From positions 62,001-126,000 of the forward strand of contig JAEUWC010000008.1 in NCBI GenBank assembly GCA_016786465.1: a DNA stretch of 64,000 nt, in the 5' to 3' direction. Below the pieces are notes generated by a model. That model saw nothing but the letters and a program-made list of their open reading frames with translations. It searched no databases and had not been told where the DNA came from. Made by a program: the position numbers and the translations under genes. Each line of letters begins with the position of its first letter. Within the stretch, counting starts at the first letter, position 1. The DNA comes from Bdellovibrionales bacterium (GTDB lineage: Bacteria > Bdellovibrionota > UBA1018). Positions 1 to 8,576 of the stretch are shown here, piece by piece.

Positions 1-2
1 TT

Positions 3-1211
3 CGAGAAAAATTCACATCAATTGTCACTGTAGTGATCATCGGCGGATTGGCCCTGGTCTTCATCATTTCGGGGATGTTTACCCCCAGTCGGACACGCGG
101 AATGTCGGACGCGGCCGTTGCCGCCGTCGTGAACGGTGACCCAATCAATTTGCCGGAATTTAGCCGCGCCGTGAATCAGCGCTTGGAAATGTACCGCTCG
201 ATGATGGGTGGCAAGATTACCGAAGCTCAGCTGAAGCAAATGCGAATTCGAGAAGGCGTCATCGAAGGAATGATTTCAGAAAAGTTGGCCAAGCAGGCCG
301 CCGAAAAAGCGGGCCTAGCGGGCAGTGACGAAGAAGTTCGGGAAACCATCCGAAAGTATCCGGCTTTTCAGAAAGACGGGCGCTTTGACGCGGCCACCTA
401 TAAATTGGTTCTTCAACAAAACCAGCTGACTCCGGGCGGTTTTGAAAAAATGGTTCGTGACGGCGCGTCGGCTCAAAGCTGGCAACGCTATTTTGCGCAC
501 CGAGTCCGGACTTCTGAAAAGGAAGTCGAAAATGAATTCCTGATCAGCAATGACAAACGCAATATCAAGTACGTCCTGTTGACCACGGAAAACGGCCGCA
601 AAGGTGTTCAAGTTCCGACTGCTGAAATCGAAAAGTTCCTGAAGGACCCTTCCAAGCTTTCGATTGCAAAATCGCAGTTTGAATTCAAAAAGACGCAAGA
701 ATTCAAAGGAAAGACCTTTGATCAAGTGAAGGAAGAAATCGCAAGATCGACGATCGCTTCCGAAAAGTTAGACGACATCAAGAAGGCCATCGAAGCTGCC
801 GCGGCTGAAGCCGTTTCGAAGCTTCAGGTCGCAAAGTCTGCCGACGCAGCTTTGAATGCAGCCCTAAAGCGCTATGGCGCCGAAGTGAAAGAAACGGGAC
901 TGGTCAGCCGACTGAATCCTTATCTTCCTGGAATCGGTGAAGCGAAGGATCTGTTGGCAGACGCGTTTGCCGCTGATTCTCCGATTAACGGAAAAGCAAA
1001 AAAGTATGTTTCCGGTGCATGGACACTGGTTGCGGTTTTGATCGACACCAAGAAACCGGATTTGTCGCAGCTTTCAAAAGAACGTGAAAAGATTTTGAAG
1101 CAGTTAAGCTTCCGAAAAGAACGCGAGCTTTATGAAGCGTGGATGAAGAAATTTCGTGAGAAGTCCAGCATCGACCTGAACACGGCGGTGATCAGCGGGA
1201 GCGAAACCTAA
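3..1211 (+). CDS. PpiD-like periplasmic chaperone (SurA_N domain), 5'-truncated by window edge
   Basis: The reading frame is open to the first bases of the window, so the true start lies upstream; the GTG at 33 falls inside the membrane segment and is not the start. The visible protein begins with a basic stretch and one hydrophobic helix (V-T-V-V-I-I-G-G-L-A-L-V-F-I-I), the signal anchor typical of PpiD. A SurA_N-type helical region follows (NGDPINLPEFSRAV, then IREGVIEGMISEKL). In the family this architecture is an inner-membrane-anchored chaperone that acts on outer-membrane proteins in the periplasm. I see no convincing parvulin PPIase domain between the SurA_N part and the C-terminal helices; only about 60-70 residues fill that place. 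The next gene, a lipoprotein, starts directly after the stop codon. Confidence 0.75.
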   Translation, partial: REKFTSIVTVVIIGGLALVFIISGMFTPSRTRGMSDAAVAAVVNGDPINLPEFSRAVNQRLEMYRSMMGGKITEAQLKQMRIREGVIEGMISEKLAKQAAEKAGLAGSDEEVRETIRKYPAFQKDGRFDAATYKLVLQQNQLTPGGFEKMVRDGASAQSWQRYFAHRVRTSEKEVENEFLISNDKRNIKYVLLTTENGRKGVQVPTAEIEKFLKDPSKLSIAKSQFEFKKTQEFKGKTFDQVKEEIARSTIASEKLDDIKKAIEAAAAEAVSKLQVAKSADAALNAALKRYGAEVKETGLVSRLNPYLPGIGEAKDLLADAFAADSPINGKAKKYVSGAWTLVAVLIDTKKPDLSQLSKEREKILKQLSFRKERELYEAWMKKFREKSSIDLNTAVISGSET

Positions 1212-1934
1212 TTGAAAAAACTGATCTGGATCTTGGGAATGATTGCTGTGGCTGCTTTAGGACTAGCGGCCTGCATTTTCCAGGATCGGGTACCGGCCAA
1301 TCAGGGGCGTCGGTACCAGGGCCTTGAAGTTGAAAAGACCACAGAAAGGTTTTTGGAAGAAAACGGGATGGATTTTTCCACCTACGTTCCCAGCATGCGT
1401 TCGCTGGAAGAATGCCCGGAAAGCTATTCTCGGATGTTGGACACCTACCTGACTTCGGGTCGGCCTGACGAAGTTTTTCAAAAGTTCATCCAGCTTTCCC
1501 CGCTGAAAGCCTGGAATGGGTTTGCTCAGTTCGATCTTCTTTACGATCGTAAGACGGCCAGGGCCTATGACCGAAATACAGTTCAGTTTCCTGAAATGTC
1601 GACGGGACAGATTTATATTTTGAAACTGAAGATTGCCCCTGGGTTGAATATTCCCGTGGCTTTTGAATTTGTACAGGTCGATCCCAAGAAGCTTCAACTG
1701 TCGTTCAGTTATCTGACGACGAACAAATCACGTGGAATTCAGCAAATCACTTTTTTGGAAGATGGTCTCGAAGCCGGCAAAGTCAAAGGCGTTCGCGTAA
1801 ATCACATCAGTTGCTATTCGTCCGGATCAGATTTTCGCGATCAGCGTCTTTATCCGCGCTTTCATAGAAAGATGCTGGATAACTTTTACGAAAACGCTTT
1901 CGCAAATATCCAGGGAAAGCCCGTCGGGAACTAA
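1212..1934 (+). CDS. Putative lipoprotein of unknown function
   Basis: The start is a TTG immediately after the upstream stop codon, with GGGAG about 9 nt before it. The N-terminus is a basic MKK, a hydrophobic core and the lipobox G-L-A-A-C, so an exported lipoprotein of about 220 mature residues is predicted. The rest is a globular, mixed-charge sequence with two further cysteines (ECPES and SCYSS) and no domain I can name. It is surely co-transcribed with the PpiD-like chaperone gene, which suggests an envelope role. Its stop overlaps the stop of the convergent SGNH hydrolase by 4 nt. Confidence 0.7.
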   Translation: MKKLIWILGMIAVAALGLAACIFQDRVPANQGRRYQGLEVEKTTERFLEENGMDFSTYVPSMRSLEECPESYSRMLDTYLTSGRPDEVFQKFIQLSPLKAWNGFAQFDLLYDRKTARAYDRNTVQFPEMSTGQIYILKLKIAPGLNIPVAFEFVQVDPKKLQLSFSYLTTNKSRGIQQITFLEDGLEAGKVKGVRVNHISCYSSGSDFRDQRLYPRFHRKMLDNFYENAFANIQGKPVGN

Positions 1935-2644
1935 AGCCGCGGTCCAAGTTCTTGAATCAGCCGGTCTGCCCAGTCTTCGGCAGCCTGAATCGTCACTGGG
2001 TCTTTCGCAGCAGGCCAGTGATAGTGAACGCCGTCGCCGCCTGAAGCGGGGTAGGTGGAAATCAAACGGCTGTCGATCAGCTGGCAGCCGGGAATGTTTT
2101 TCAAACCATCCTGAAGAATTCCAAATTTTTCGACTACCGCCGCAGCGTCATAGCCCGGGCTTTTGGTCATGTTCGGAGGTCCCACCCAAAAACAAAGGTC
2201 ACTGGAAGCTGCTGCGATCTTGGCTAGATCTTCGGTCTGCTGGACGTGGGTTTTTCTTTGCTTGGGGTCCAAGGAAAAGTTCGTTCCCTGGATGATCAAA
2301 GTGATCGACCGATCGAACTTGGGTCGAGCTTGAAGCAAGCCATCCAAAGTCGGGGTCAGAATTTTCAGGCAGACCCGCTTGCGCTTGGGATCCATGGAAT
2401 CGGAATCATCAAATGCGCAGGGGCTGGTGAAAGTTTCCTTCAACCAATGCGCGGGATGAGACCCTCCGCTGGCAAGAAAATAAAAAGAAGTGTCTGTGCG
2501 CGACCGAAGCCACTGAGAAATTCGACCGCCGAACGCGCCAACGCCATGTGAATCCGAAATCACGGTCCAATGATCCCAAGCTTGAGCGGGCGCCAAGTTG
2601 ATCCAAAACCCAAGTACGATCGCAGTGAGCCTTTGAATGATCAT
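1931..2644 (-). CDS. Exported SGNH/GDSL-type hydrolase
   Basis: All SGNH blocks can be traced: S-D-S-H near the N-terminus (block I, with Ser-Asp-Ser instead of Gly-Asp-Ser), S-G-G-S-H (block II Gly), I-I-Q-G-T-N (block III Asn) and G-D-G-V-H-Y-H near the C-terminus (block V Asp and His). Members hydrolyse esters or deacetylate glycans through a Ser-Asp-His site. I chose the ATG at 2644 because it overlaps the upstream TGA as ATGA and gives a clean signal peptide ending A-P-A-Q-A. The longer in-frame start would lie inside the upstream gene. It is translationally coupled to an alpha/beta hydrolase. The substrate cannot be told from the sequence. Confidence 0.7.
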   Translation of the reverse strand: MIIQRLTAIVLGFWINLAPAQAWDHWTVISDSHGVGAFGGRISQWLRSRTDTSFYFLASGGSHPAHWLKETFTSPCAFDDSDSMDPKRKRVCLKILTPTLDGLLQARPKFDRSITLIIQGTNFSLDPKQRKTHVQQTEDLAKIAAASSDLCFWVGPPNMTKSPGYDAAAVVEKFGILQDGLKNIPGCQLIDSRLISTYPASGGDGVHYHWPAAKDPVTIQAAEDWADRLIQELGPRL

Positions 2645-3489
2645 TTGCAAAATTCCTGTAACATCTTTGCTAGCCATGGGCGCTTTTCAAATGGCAGTCC
2701 GTGTCCAGCTTCGGGTACTTCGAAAAATTCCACGTTTGGGTGCTTTTTGAAATGAGCTTTTTCGAATTCAAATTCTTCTGACGACCAAACCAAGCTTTTA
2801 GCGCCTCGAAGAACCCGAATGGGCATCCCTTGGCCGGCTAATGCTTCAACCCATTTGCGTGCTGAACTGTCACGCGCGGCTTCGATGGTCTGAATCAAGG
2901 CAGAATGATCAAATGGGAAATACAGTTCGCCGATGGCACCACCACGAACGGGTTGGGCCACTGCCATTAAATACTGAGCGATTGAAGGATCAGGGCAGTG
3001 GGCGTCCATAAACGCCTTGGCTTCCGACCGGCTTGGGAAGCCCTGGGGCAGAATCTGAATGAACCGGGCCAAGCCTTCTCCTAATCCACCGCCAGCAACG
3101 CCTGAAAAGCCCAAATCAATTAGGATGAGTCCCTTGACTTGGGTTGGATTAAGAAATGCTGCAGCGCATGCAGACCGAACACCCATGGAATGTCCTAGGA
3201 TCCAGGTCGGGTGAAACTGGTTTTTCTCTAAGGTTTCAAGGATGTCTTTTCCATAATCCAGCGGAGTGTACCCGTGAGGTTGCCTGGGTGCTGAATCCGG
3301 AGCCAAAATGCTTCGTCCATGACCGCGTTGGTCGGGCGAAAGAATTTCAAAATGATTTTCCAGGGAAGCCCCAAGCGGGCGCCAAATCGCACCGGTTCCA
3401 CCCATTCCATGAAGCAGAACCAGCTTCGTTCTCAGAACATGAGACTGCTCAGGGGAGGGCGTTCCCCAGCGGTGAAAAAATAGTTCCAT
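2641..3489 (-). CDS. Alpha/beta-fold hydrolase
   Basis: This is a typical single-domain alpha/beta hydrolase of 282 residues. It has the oxyanion-hole motif L-L-H-G-M-G-G-T-G, the D-Q-R-G-H-G-R-S strand-loop, the nucleophile elbow G-H-S-M-G (Ser near residue 99) and the catalytic His in E-A-G-H-G-L-P close to the C-terminus. There is no signal peptide, so it is probably cytoplasmic. Length and motifs resemble YbfF-like esterases, but the substrate is unknown. It is first in a two-gene operon: its TGA overlaps the ATG of the SGNH hydrolase, so two hydrolytic enzymes are made together. Confidence 0.8.
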   Translation of the reverse strand: MELFFHRWGTPSPEQSHVLRTKLVLLHGMGGTGAIWRPLGASLENHFEILSPDQRGHGRSILAPDSAPRQPHGYTPLDYGKDILETLEKNQFHPTWILGHSMGVRSACAAAFLNPTQVKGLILIDLGFSGVAGGGLGEGLARFIQILPQGFPSRSEAKAFMDAHCPDPSIAQYLMAVAQPVRGGAIGELYFPFDHSALIQTIEAARDSSARKWVEALAGQGMPIRVLRGAKSLVWSSEEFEFEKAHFKKHPNVEFFEVPEAGHGLPFEKRPWLAKMLQEFCK

Positions 3490-3493
3490 TTCG

Positions 3494-3521
3494 TTGACTC
3501 TCGTTCCCCACTGACTATCAT
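3494..3521 (+). promoter_or_regulatory. Candidate sigma-70-type promoter
   Basis: TTGACT at 3494-3499 and TATCAT at 3516-3521 are separated by 16 nt. The predicted transcript start, around 3528, lies just upstream of the regulator gene, leaving almost no leader. The match is good (5/6 and 4/6), but such matches also occur by chance. Confidence 0.4.
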
Positions 3522-3541
3522 GCGGGCACTTAAACCAAAAG

Positions 3542-4810
3542 ATGCGAACTCAAGATCCAAGCCCTTCAGTGGGTGCATCAGCTTCATCACCGCGATTTGA
3601 CGAAACGACGATGTCTGCGGGTCGTCGTGAAGTTCGTCGCACTTTGGAAATGGCCCGCATCCTAATGGAAAAGTGCGAGCACGAGTACGCCGAAGAAAAG
3701 TACGTCCTGGCTTTGAAGCAAGCGCAAGAAATTCAAGCCATCCGTCTTTGCATGGAAGCGATTTCAGGGCTTCTTCGTCACGCAGCCGATCGCCGTGATC
3801 GCGCGCGCACGGAAGAACTGAAAAAAGAACTGGATGCCTTGATTGAAAAGCACCCGAAAGACGTTCCGCCGATGGCTTGGTACTGTCAGGGTGCGATCTA
3901 TCGGGTTTTTGATGATCCAAAGAAATCGCTTCACTATTTTTTCAAGTACCTGACCGCAGTCCGAGAAGACCGCTCGCTTGAAGCGCAAGAATCTTACTTG
4001 GGTTTCCTGAGCAAGAATCAATTGAACAGCCCAAATCGCGGCGAGTTGGCTTTGGAAGCTGCCGAAGTTCGCGGCTGGTTGATGATTGCCGTGGCATCCC
4101 TTTATTTAAATCACGCCAAGCGTGCTCGCTTCTTGGCTGAAACGATCATCGCAAAGTACGAACACCGTCACTTTCGCAGTGTCAACGCGACCGTTTACCT
4201 GGTCATGGGACAACTCGCAGAATCTGAAAAAGATCTGGTCGCGGCAAAAAGCTGGTACGGAAAAGCGCAGACCGAAAGTTTGGTCGAACACAACTGGTCG
4301 TTGCACCTTTATACGTTGATGTGCCTGTCGCGCTTGGCGCGCTTGAACGGCGATCGCCAGATGGCTGGGACGCTTCTTGAAATCGTTGAAAAAGCGGTGG
4401 GGCAGTCAAAGCTTGAATCTTTGATTTACGAAGTGTCGATGGAACGGGGTCATCTATCCAAAGACCACGCCGATCTGATGATTGACGTTCAACATGGGAA
4501 AGTTCGGACTCGCGAACAAGGTGAAGTCGCCATTGGGAAGCAATACGTCTTGATCGGCATCTTGTCCGAATTGGCGCAAGCGGCAGCTAGCCAACCGAAT
4601 TCCAGCGAAAGAGGTTTGTCCAAAGCAGAGATCATCGAGCGCGTTTGGGGAGAACGCTATCGACCCGAAGCTCACGACAATAAATTGTATTACAACATCA
4701 ATCGGCTGAGAAAATTGATCGAACCCGATCAACGTCAGCCGAAGTACTTGCTGAACTGGCGCGAAGGTTATCGCCTTTCGCCAGATCTGAAGATTCAATT
4801 GATTCGTTAG
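3542..4810 (+). CDS. Helical-repeat protein with C-terminal OmpR-type winged helix (putative regulator)
   Basis: Residues about 25-330 form regularly spaced amphipathic helices of TPR-like type (for example the stretches around A-L-K-Q-A-Q-E-I, Y-L-V-M-G-Q-L-A-E and L-Y-T-L-M-C-L-S-R-L-A). The last about 70 residues resemble an OmpR/PhoB DNA-binding winged helix: L-S-K-A-E-I-I-E-R-V-W-G, then D-N-K-L-Y-Y-N-I-N-R-L-R-K-L-I-E and Y-L-L-N-W-R-E-G-Y-R-L. There is no receiver domain. The order is reversed compared with SARP/BTAD regulators, where DNA binding is N-terminal. It is therefore probably a transcription factor that senses a protein or peptide partner through its repeats. A shorter start at the Met at 3611 is possible; neither start has a strong ribosome binding site. 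Confidence 0.65.
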   Translation: MRTQDPSPSVGASASSPRFDETTMSAGRREVRRTLEMARILMEKCEHEYAEEKYVLALKQAQEIQAIRLCMEAISGLLRHAADRRDRARTEELKKELDALIEKHPKDVPPMAWYCQGAIYRVFDDPKKSLHYFFKYLTAVREDRSLEAQESYLGFLSKNQLNSPNRGELALEAAEVRGWLMIAVASLYLNHAKRARFLAETIIAKYEHRHFRSVNATVYLVMGQLAESEKDLVAAKSWYGKAQTESLVEHNWSLHLYTLMCLSRLARLNGDRQMAGTLLEIVEKAVGQSKLESLIYEVSMERGHLSKDHADLMIDVQHGKVRTREQGEVAIGKQYVLIGILSELAQAAASQPNSSERGLSKAEIIERVWGERYRPEAHDNKLYYNINRLRKLIEPDQRQPKYLLNWREGYRLSPDLKIQLIR

Positions 4811-4838
4811 GCCGGGGGGCCATTTTTGGGGGGCATAT

Positions 4839-5423
4839 ATGAACGGTTCGATTCGCAAAGGACAACTGAAGAAGGAAAATCTGGCCGAACTGGTCGGCAT
4901 CGGAATGGGAATCGCGCTTGCGCTGGCCGGTTTCTTGTTCGCGACGTACACTTTTGCCGGTGAAGCGGGACGTCCTTCCGCTAGTTTCTTTCAAGACTGG
5001 GCCCAATGGGAAGCCACGATTCCAGCCATTTCGAAAACCCCAATCTATTCGACTGCTCAAGCTGCGCAGGCAGCTCCGACGCCGTCAGGCGGAATCCCAA
5101 CCCCTTACAAGTCCAAGAACACCCGCGTGGAATTGGCAGACCAAGAAACCTATGCCCTTCAAGGCAAGATTCGCATCTTCCGCGACTCGAAAAAAGCAGT
5201 GATCTATGCATTTGAAGTGGATCTGCTCAGCCACCCTTGGATTGCGAATTATCAGCGCAGAATTTCTCCGTACTACCCACTTCAGGGTGACGCTGCGACA
5301 TTTTCAGGACTGATCGACCAAACGATCGTTCTGACGGCACGTGCCCATGGCAACATCGTGTACGTCGGCGGTTCGGCAGGCTATCTGATCAGTTTGGATC
5401 CGTTGGCCTTCGGTCAGCCTTAA
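4839..5423 (+). CDS. Single-pass membrane-anchored exported protein, unknown function
   Basis: A G-rich ribosome binding site (GGGGGG) lies 5 nt before the ATG. After a short charged cytoplasmic segment there is one hydrophobic helix (G-I-G-M-G-I-A-L-A-L-A-G-F-L-F-A), then a proline- and alanine-rich linker and a globular C-terminal half of about 110 residues ending near the stop. The family is not recognised. It lies 28 nt after the winged-helix regulator and is probably in the same operon, so a regulator/envelope-protein pair is possible. Its stop codon and that of uvrA overlap inside the palindrome CTTAAG. Confidence 0.6.
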   Translation: MNGSIRKGQLKKENLAELVGIGMGIALALAGFLFATYTFAGEAGRPSASFFQDWAQWEATIPAISKTPIYSTAQAAQAAPTPSGGIPTPYKSKNTRVELADQETYALQGKIRIFRDSKKAVIYAFEVDLLSHPWIANYQRRISPYYPLQGDAATFSGLIDQTIVLTARAHGNIVYVGGSAGYLISLDPLAFGQP

Positions 5424-8371
5424 GAATCGATCTTTAAAAAGCGCCCGGTTGCGGATTCTTCATACTGGGCGATTTTTTCTGGTGTACCTGCAGCGACAAT
5501 TCGGCCGCCGTCTTTGCCGCCGCCCGGTCCCACGTCGATCACCCAGTCTGCTTGTTTGATCACGTCCAGGTGGTGTTCGATGACAATCACGCTGTGGCGT
5601 GAATCGACCAAGTCCTGAATCACTTGCATCAGCTTTTTGATGTCTTCTAGGTGAAGTCCCGTGGTGGGTTCGTCAAAAATGTATAATAGATTCGAAGCTT
5701 CGCGGTCATCTAGGCTAGCCGCAATTTTTAACCTTTGCGATTCTCCCCCTGAAAGTGTGGCGCCGCTTTGCCCCAGTTGCAGGTAACCCAAGCCCACTTC
5801 GCGAAGGATTCCCAGTTTGCGGCTCAGCAGCGAATGGTCGCGAAAAATTTCGAAAGCATCGTCAATCGTCGTGTTCAAAAGCTGGTGGACGTTTTTTCCC
5901 TTGTACGAAACTTCCAGAATGTTTTTCTTAAAGCGCTTTCCGCCGCATTCTTCGCAAGGAAGACTGACTTCGGCCATGAAGTGCATGTCCAAGGTGATTT
6001 CGCCGTCACCCTTACAGACCGGGCAACGCCCCCCGTCGACGTTAAAGGAAAAGTGCTGGGGCGTGTACCCGCGCCGAAGCGACAGGGCCTGATTGGCATA
6101 GATTCGTCGCACTTCATCCCAAGCTTTCAAATAGGTCGCCGGGTTGGATCGTGAAGACCGTCCGATGGGGCTTTGGTCCAAAAGAACCACACCTGAAATC
6201 TGTTCAGCACCATAAAGTCGGTCGTAACGCCCGATCGGTTCGTTGGTGCGGTTAAAGATCTTGGACAGCGCTTGGTACAAAGTTTTGTGAACCAAGGTAC
6301 TTTTTCCGGATCCCGACATTCCCGTCACGACCACCAGTCGATCTAAAGGAAATTCGACATCGATTTCCTGAAGGTTGTTTTCACGGCATCCGGTCAGCTT
6401 GATGAAGCGCCGCGGGGCAGGTCGGGGGGCTCGGTCACGCACCAGGCGGGACGTGCCCGAAAGGTATTTTCCAGTTAGCGATTCCGGGGTCTGGATCAAT
6501 TTCGAAGCCGGCCCCTGCGCGACTAATTCGCCGCCCCTGCGACCGGCACCCGGTCCCATTTCCACCAACCAATCAGCGGCTTTCATGACATCTAGGTCGT
6601 GTTCGACCACGACCACGGTGTTTCCCTGGTCCCGAAGTCGGGCAAGAATTCGGATCAATCGATGAGTGTCTGCGGCATGCAAACCAATCGAGGGTTCATC
6701 CAAAATATACAAGGTTCCGCAAAGTCCATTTCCTAGTTGCGTGGCCAGGTTGATGCGCTGAAATTCTCCGCCAGAAAGTGTTTTAGCTAAACGGGCCAGC
6801 GTCAGGTAACCCACGCCGACTTCTTCTAAAAAGCTTAAGCGTCTTTCGGACTGAGACAGAATTTCGTGCGCAGTTTTTTTCTGGGTCGCCGTTAGATTCA
6901 AGCCCTTCAGCCACGCCAGTGATTCTTGAACCGGAAGGTTCAAAACTTCGGGCAAGTTCAATCCCCCGATTTTGACCGCCAGTGCGTCCTTCGTGATTCT
7001 TGCGCCTTTGCAGTCTTCGCAAAGACTTTGGCTTTGATAGCGGCGGATGAAGACGCGAATGTGAAGCTTGTACTTCCACTTTTTCATTTCTTCAAAGCAA
7101 GCCAGAATCCCTGGAAATGTCGGATCTTTGGGGTCGCCCCGCCAAAGCAGATTCTTCTGAACGTCGGTTAGGTCACGGTAGCGTTTGCCAATGGAAATTC
7201 CTTGGCGTTCCGCAAATCGAAAAAGATCCCGCTGCCAGTCTGCAAAAGAAGGTTTAGAAAACGGATCGATGGCCCCGTTTTTCAAAGTTTTGGTTGGATC
7301 GGGCACGACCAGGGCTTCGTCCAATTCTAGGTTGAAGCCAAATCCCGAACAGCGGGGACACGCACCGATGGGGCTATTGAAAGAAAAAAGATTCGGTTCG
7401 GGCCGCCGGTGTTCCGTTCCGCATTCCAGGCACGCATAGCGGCTGTCAAAATGCTTCCAGGCTTTTTCACCCAACTGGTCTAGGTCGTAAAAACTGACCC
7501 GGCCGCGCCCGGCGGCCAAAGCTTGGGCGATTGTGTCGTTTAGCCGCGCGCGGGTTTCTGCACTGACGTCAGATGACAGGCGCATTCGATCTGCGACGAT
7601 GAATAAGGTTTGATCGCGAACCGCTTTTTCAAACTTGGCTTGCTTCATGGCAAGGGGTTCGTCCAGATCCAGAACTTCTAGTTCTTCAGATTTTTTCCAG
7701 GCCATCCTTCGAAAGCCTTGGCCCTTCAGCACTTCGATAAAGGATTCGACTGTCGGCAGGCCAGGGGCTTTAGCTTTTCCTGTGGCTTTTGTTTTCTTGG
7801 CTTTCGCGGTTTTTTTTGCAGGCGCGTCAGCGGGTTCAGATTCCAGCAGACGAATCGGGGCTAGGACCAGAATTTTTCTGCCCGGGGCATTCCTAAGCGC
7901 CCAATCCAAGATTTCAGTGGGGTTGATATCGCGGACTTCGGAACCGCATTTTGTACAGAATGTCTGGCCCACTTTTGCAAACATCAGCCGAAGGTAATCG
8001 ACCAGTTCGGTTTGCGTGCCTACGGTGCTGCGTGAATTGACGACGTGATTTCTTTGTTCAAGCGCAATCGCAGGTGGAACATTTTCGACCCCGTCTAGGT
8101 CGGGCTTGGGCATCTTTTCTAAAAACTGGCGGGTGTAGGTTGAAAGGCTTTCGACGTAGCGACGCTGGCCTTCGGCATAAAGGGTGTCAAAGGCAAGACT
8201 GCTTTTTCCGCTTCCTGAAAGCCCAGTGATTACGGTCAGCTTTCGAAACGGAAATTCCACCGAAACGTTTTTCAAATTGTTCTGTCGAACGCCAATCAAA
8301 CGGATCCGACGTTCTTCGCGCTTTTCGCGGCTGACGCGGGGGTGGAATGGGGCTTGGGTTGACGGGTCCAT
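5420..8371 (-). CDS. uvrA: UvrA-family excinuclease ATPase, divergent
   Basis: This 983-residue protein has the double ABC architecture of UvrA. Two Walker A motifs are visible (G-L-S-G-S-G-K-S-S and G-M-S-G-S-G-K-S-T), as are two ABC signatures (L-S-G-G-E-F-Q-R and L-S-G-G-E-S-Q-R) with D-E-P-S-I-G-L-H and D-E-P-T-T-G-L-H. Zinc-finger cysteine pairs are present (C-L-E-C with C-P-R-C, and C-P-V-C with C-E-E-C). UvrA scans DNA for bulky lesions together with UvrB. Oddities are S-T-Y-T-R-Q-F-L where S-A-Y-A-R-Q-F-L is usual, an N-S-R-S-T-V-G-T-Q-T-E loop, and a Lys/Ala-rich insertion near residue 190. This may be a paralogue rather than the housekeeping UvrA. No LexA box was recognised upstream. 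Confidence 0.88.
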   Translation of the reverse strand: MDPSTQAPFHPRVSREKREERRIRLIGVRQNNLKNVSVEFPFRKLTVITGLSGSGKSSLAFDTLYAEGQRRYVESLSTYTRQFLEKMPKPDLDGVENVPPAIALEQRNHVVNSRSTVGTQTELVDYLRLMFAKVGQTFCTKCGSEVRDINPTEILDWALRNAPGRKILVLAPIRLLESEPADAPAKKTAKAKKTKATGKAKAPGLPTVESFIEVLKGQGFRRMAWKKSEELEVLDLDEPLAMKQAKFEKAVRDQTLFIVADRMRLSSDVSAETRARLNDTIAQALAAGRGRVSFYDLDQLGEKAWKHFDSRYACLECGTEHRRPEPNLFSFNSPIGACPRCSGFGFNLELDEALVVPDPTKTLKNGAIDPFSKPSFADWQRDLFRFAERQGISIGKRYRDLTDVQKNLLWRGDPKDPTFPGILACFEEMKKWKYKLHIRVFIRRYQSQSLCEDCKGARITKDALAVKIGGLNLPEVLNLPVQESLAWLKGLNLTATQKKTAHEILSQSERRLSFLEEVGVGYLTLARLAKTLSGGEFQRINLATQLGNGLCGTLYILDEPSIGLHAADTHRLIRILARLRDQGNTVVVVEHDLDVMKAADWLVEMGPGAGRRGGELVAQGPASKLIQTPESLTGKYLSGTSRLVRDRAPRPAPRRFIKLTGCRENNLQEIDVEFPLDRLVVVTGMSGSGKSTLVHKTLYQALSKIFNRTNEPIGRYDRLYGAEQISGVVLLDQSPIGRSSRSNPATYLKAWDEVRRIYANQALSLRRGYTPQHFSFNVDGGRCPVCKGDGEITLDMHFMAEVSLPCEECGGKRFKKNILEVSYKGKNVHQLLNTTIDDAFEIFRDHSLLSRKLGILREVGLGYLQLGQSGATLSGGESQRLKIAASLDDREASNLLYIFDEPTTGLHLEDIKKLMQVIQDLVDSRHSVIVIEHHLDVIKQADWVIDVGPGGGKDGGRIVAAGTPEKIAQYEESATGRFLKIDS

Positions 8372-8538
8372 GGTGTCTCAGGTCCTAGGTGCCTAAAGGA
8401 AGTTCAGGTGTTCAATGGTTCTACAGGGATTGGTGGGGATGGGAAAGAGAGGAGACTGCTCAAAAAATAATGTCCTTTCATTTCAATGGGTTGTAGTCCG
8501 TAAAGTCAGTCTTTTTCAGTCCCGAGGGTGTGTCCGCT

Positions 8539-8554
8539 TGGCACTAGGCTTGCT
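8539..8554 (+). promoter_or_regulatory. Sigma-54 (-24/-12) promoter
   Basis: TGGCACTAGGCTTGCT, preceded by T, matches the sigma-54 consensus at nearly every defined position, with GG and GC exactly 10 nt apart. The expected start at about 8565 places the ribosome binding site AGGAG (8566-8570) at the very 5' end of the message, 12 nt before the ATG at 8577. It lies in the 205-nt gap between uvrA and the small basic protein gene; I found nothing else convincing there. Activation would need an enhancer-binding protein not encoded in this window. Confidence 0.65.
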
Positions 8555-8576
8555 GATAGCGGGGCAGGAGAATGGT

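Noticed and set aside
8372-8440. LexA box upstream of uvrA
   Set aside because: Only GTTC-N4-GTTC direct repeats were seen; this fits none of the common LexA sites well.
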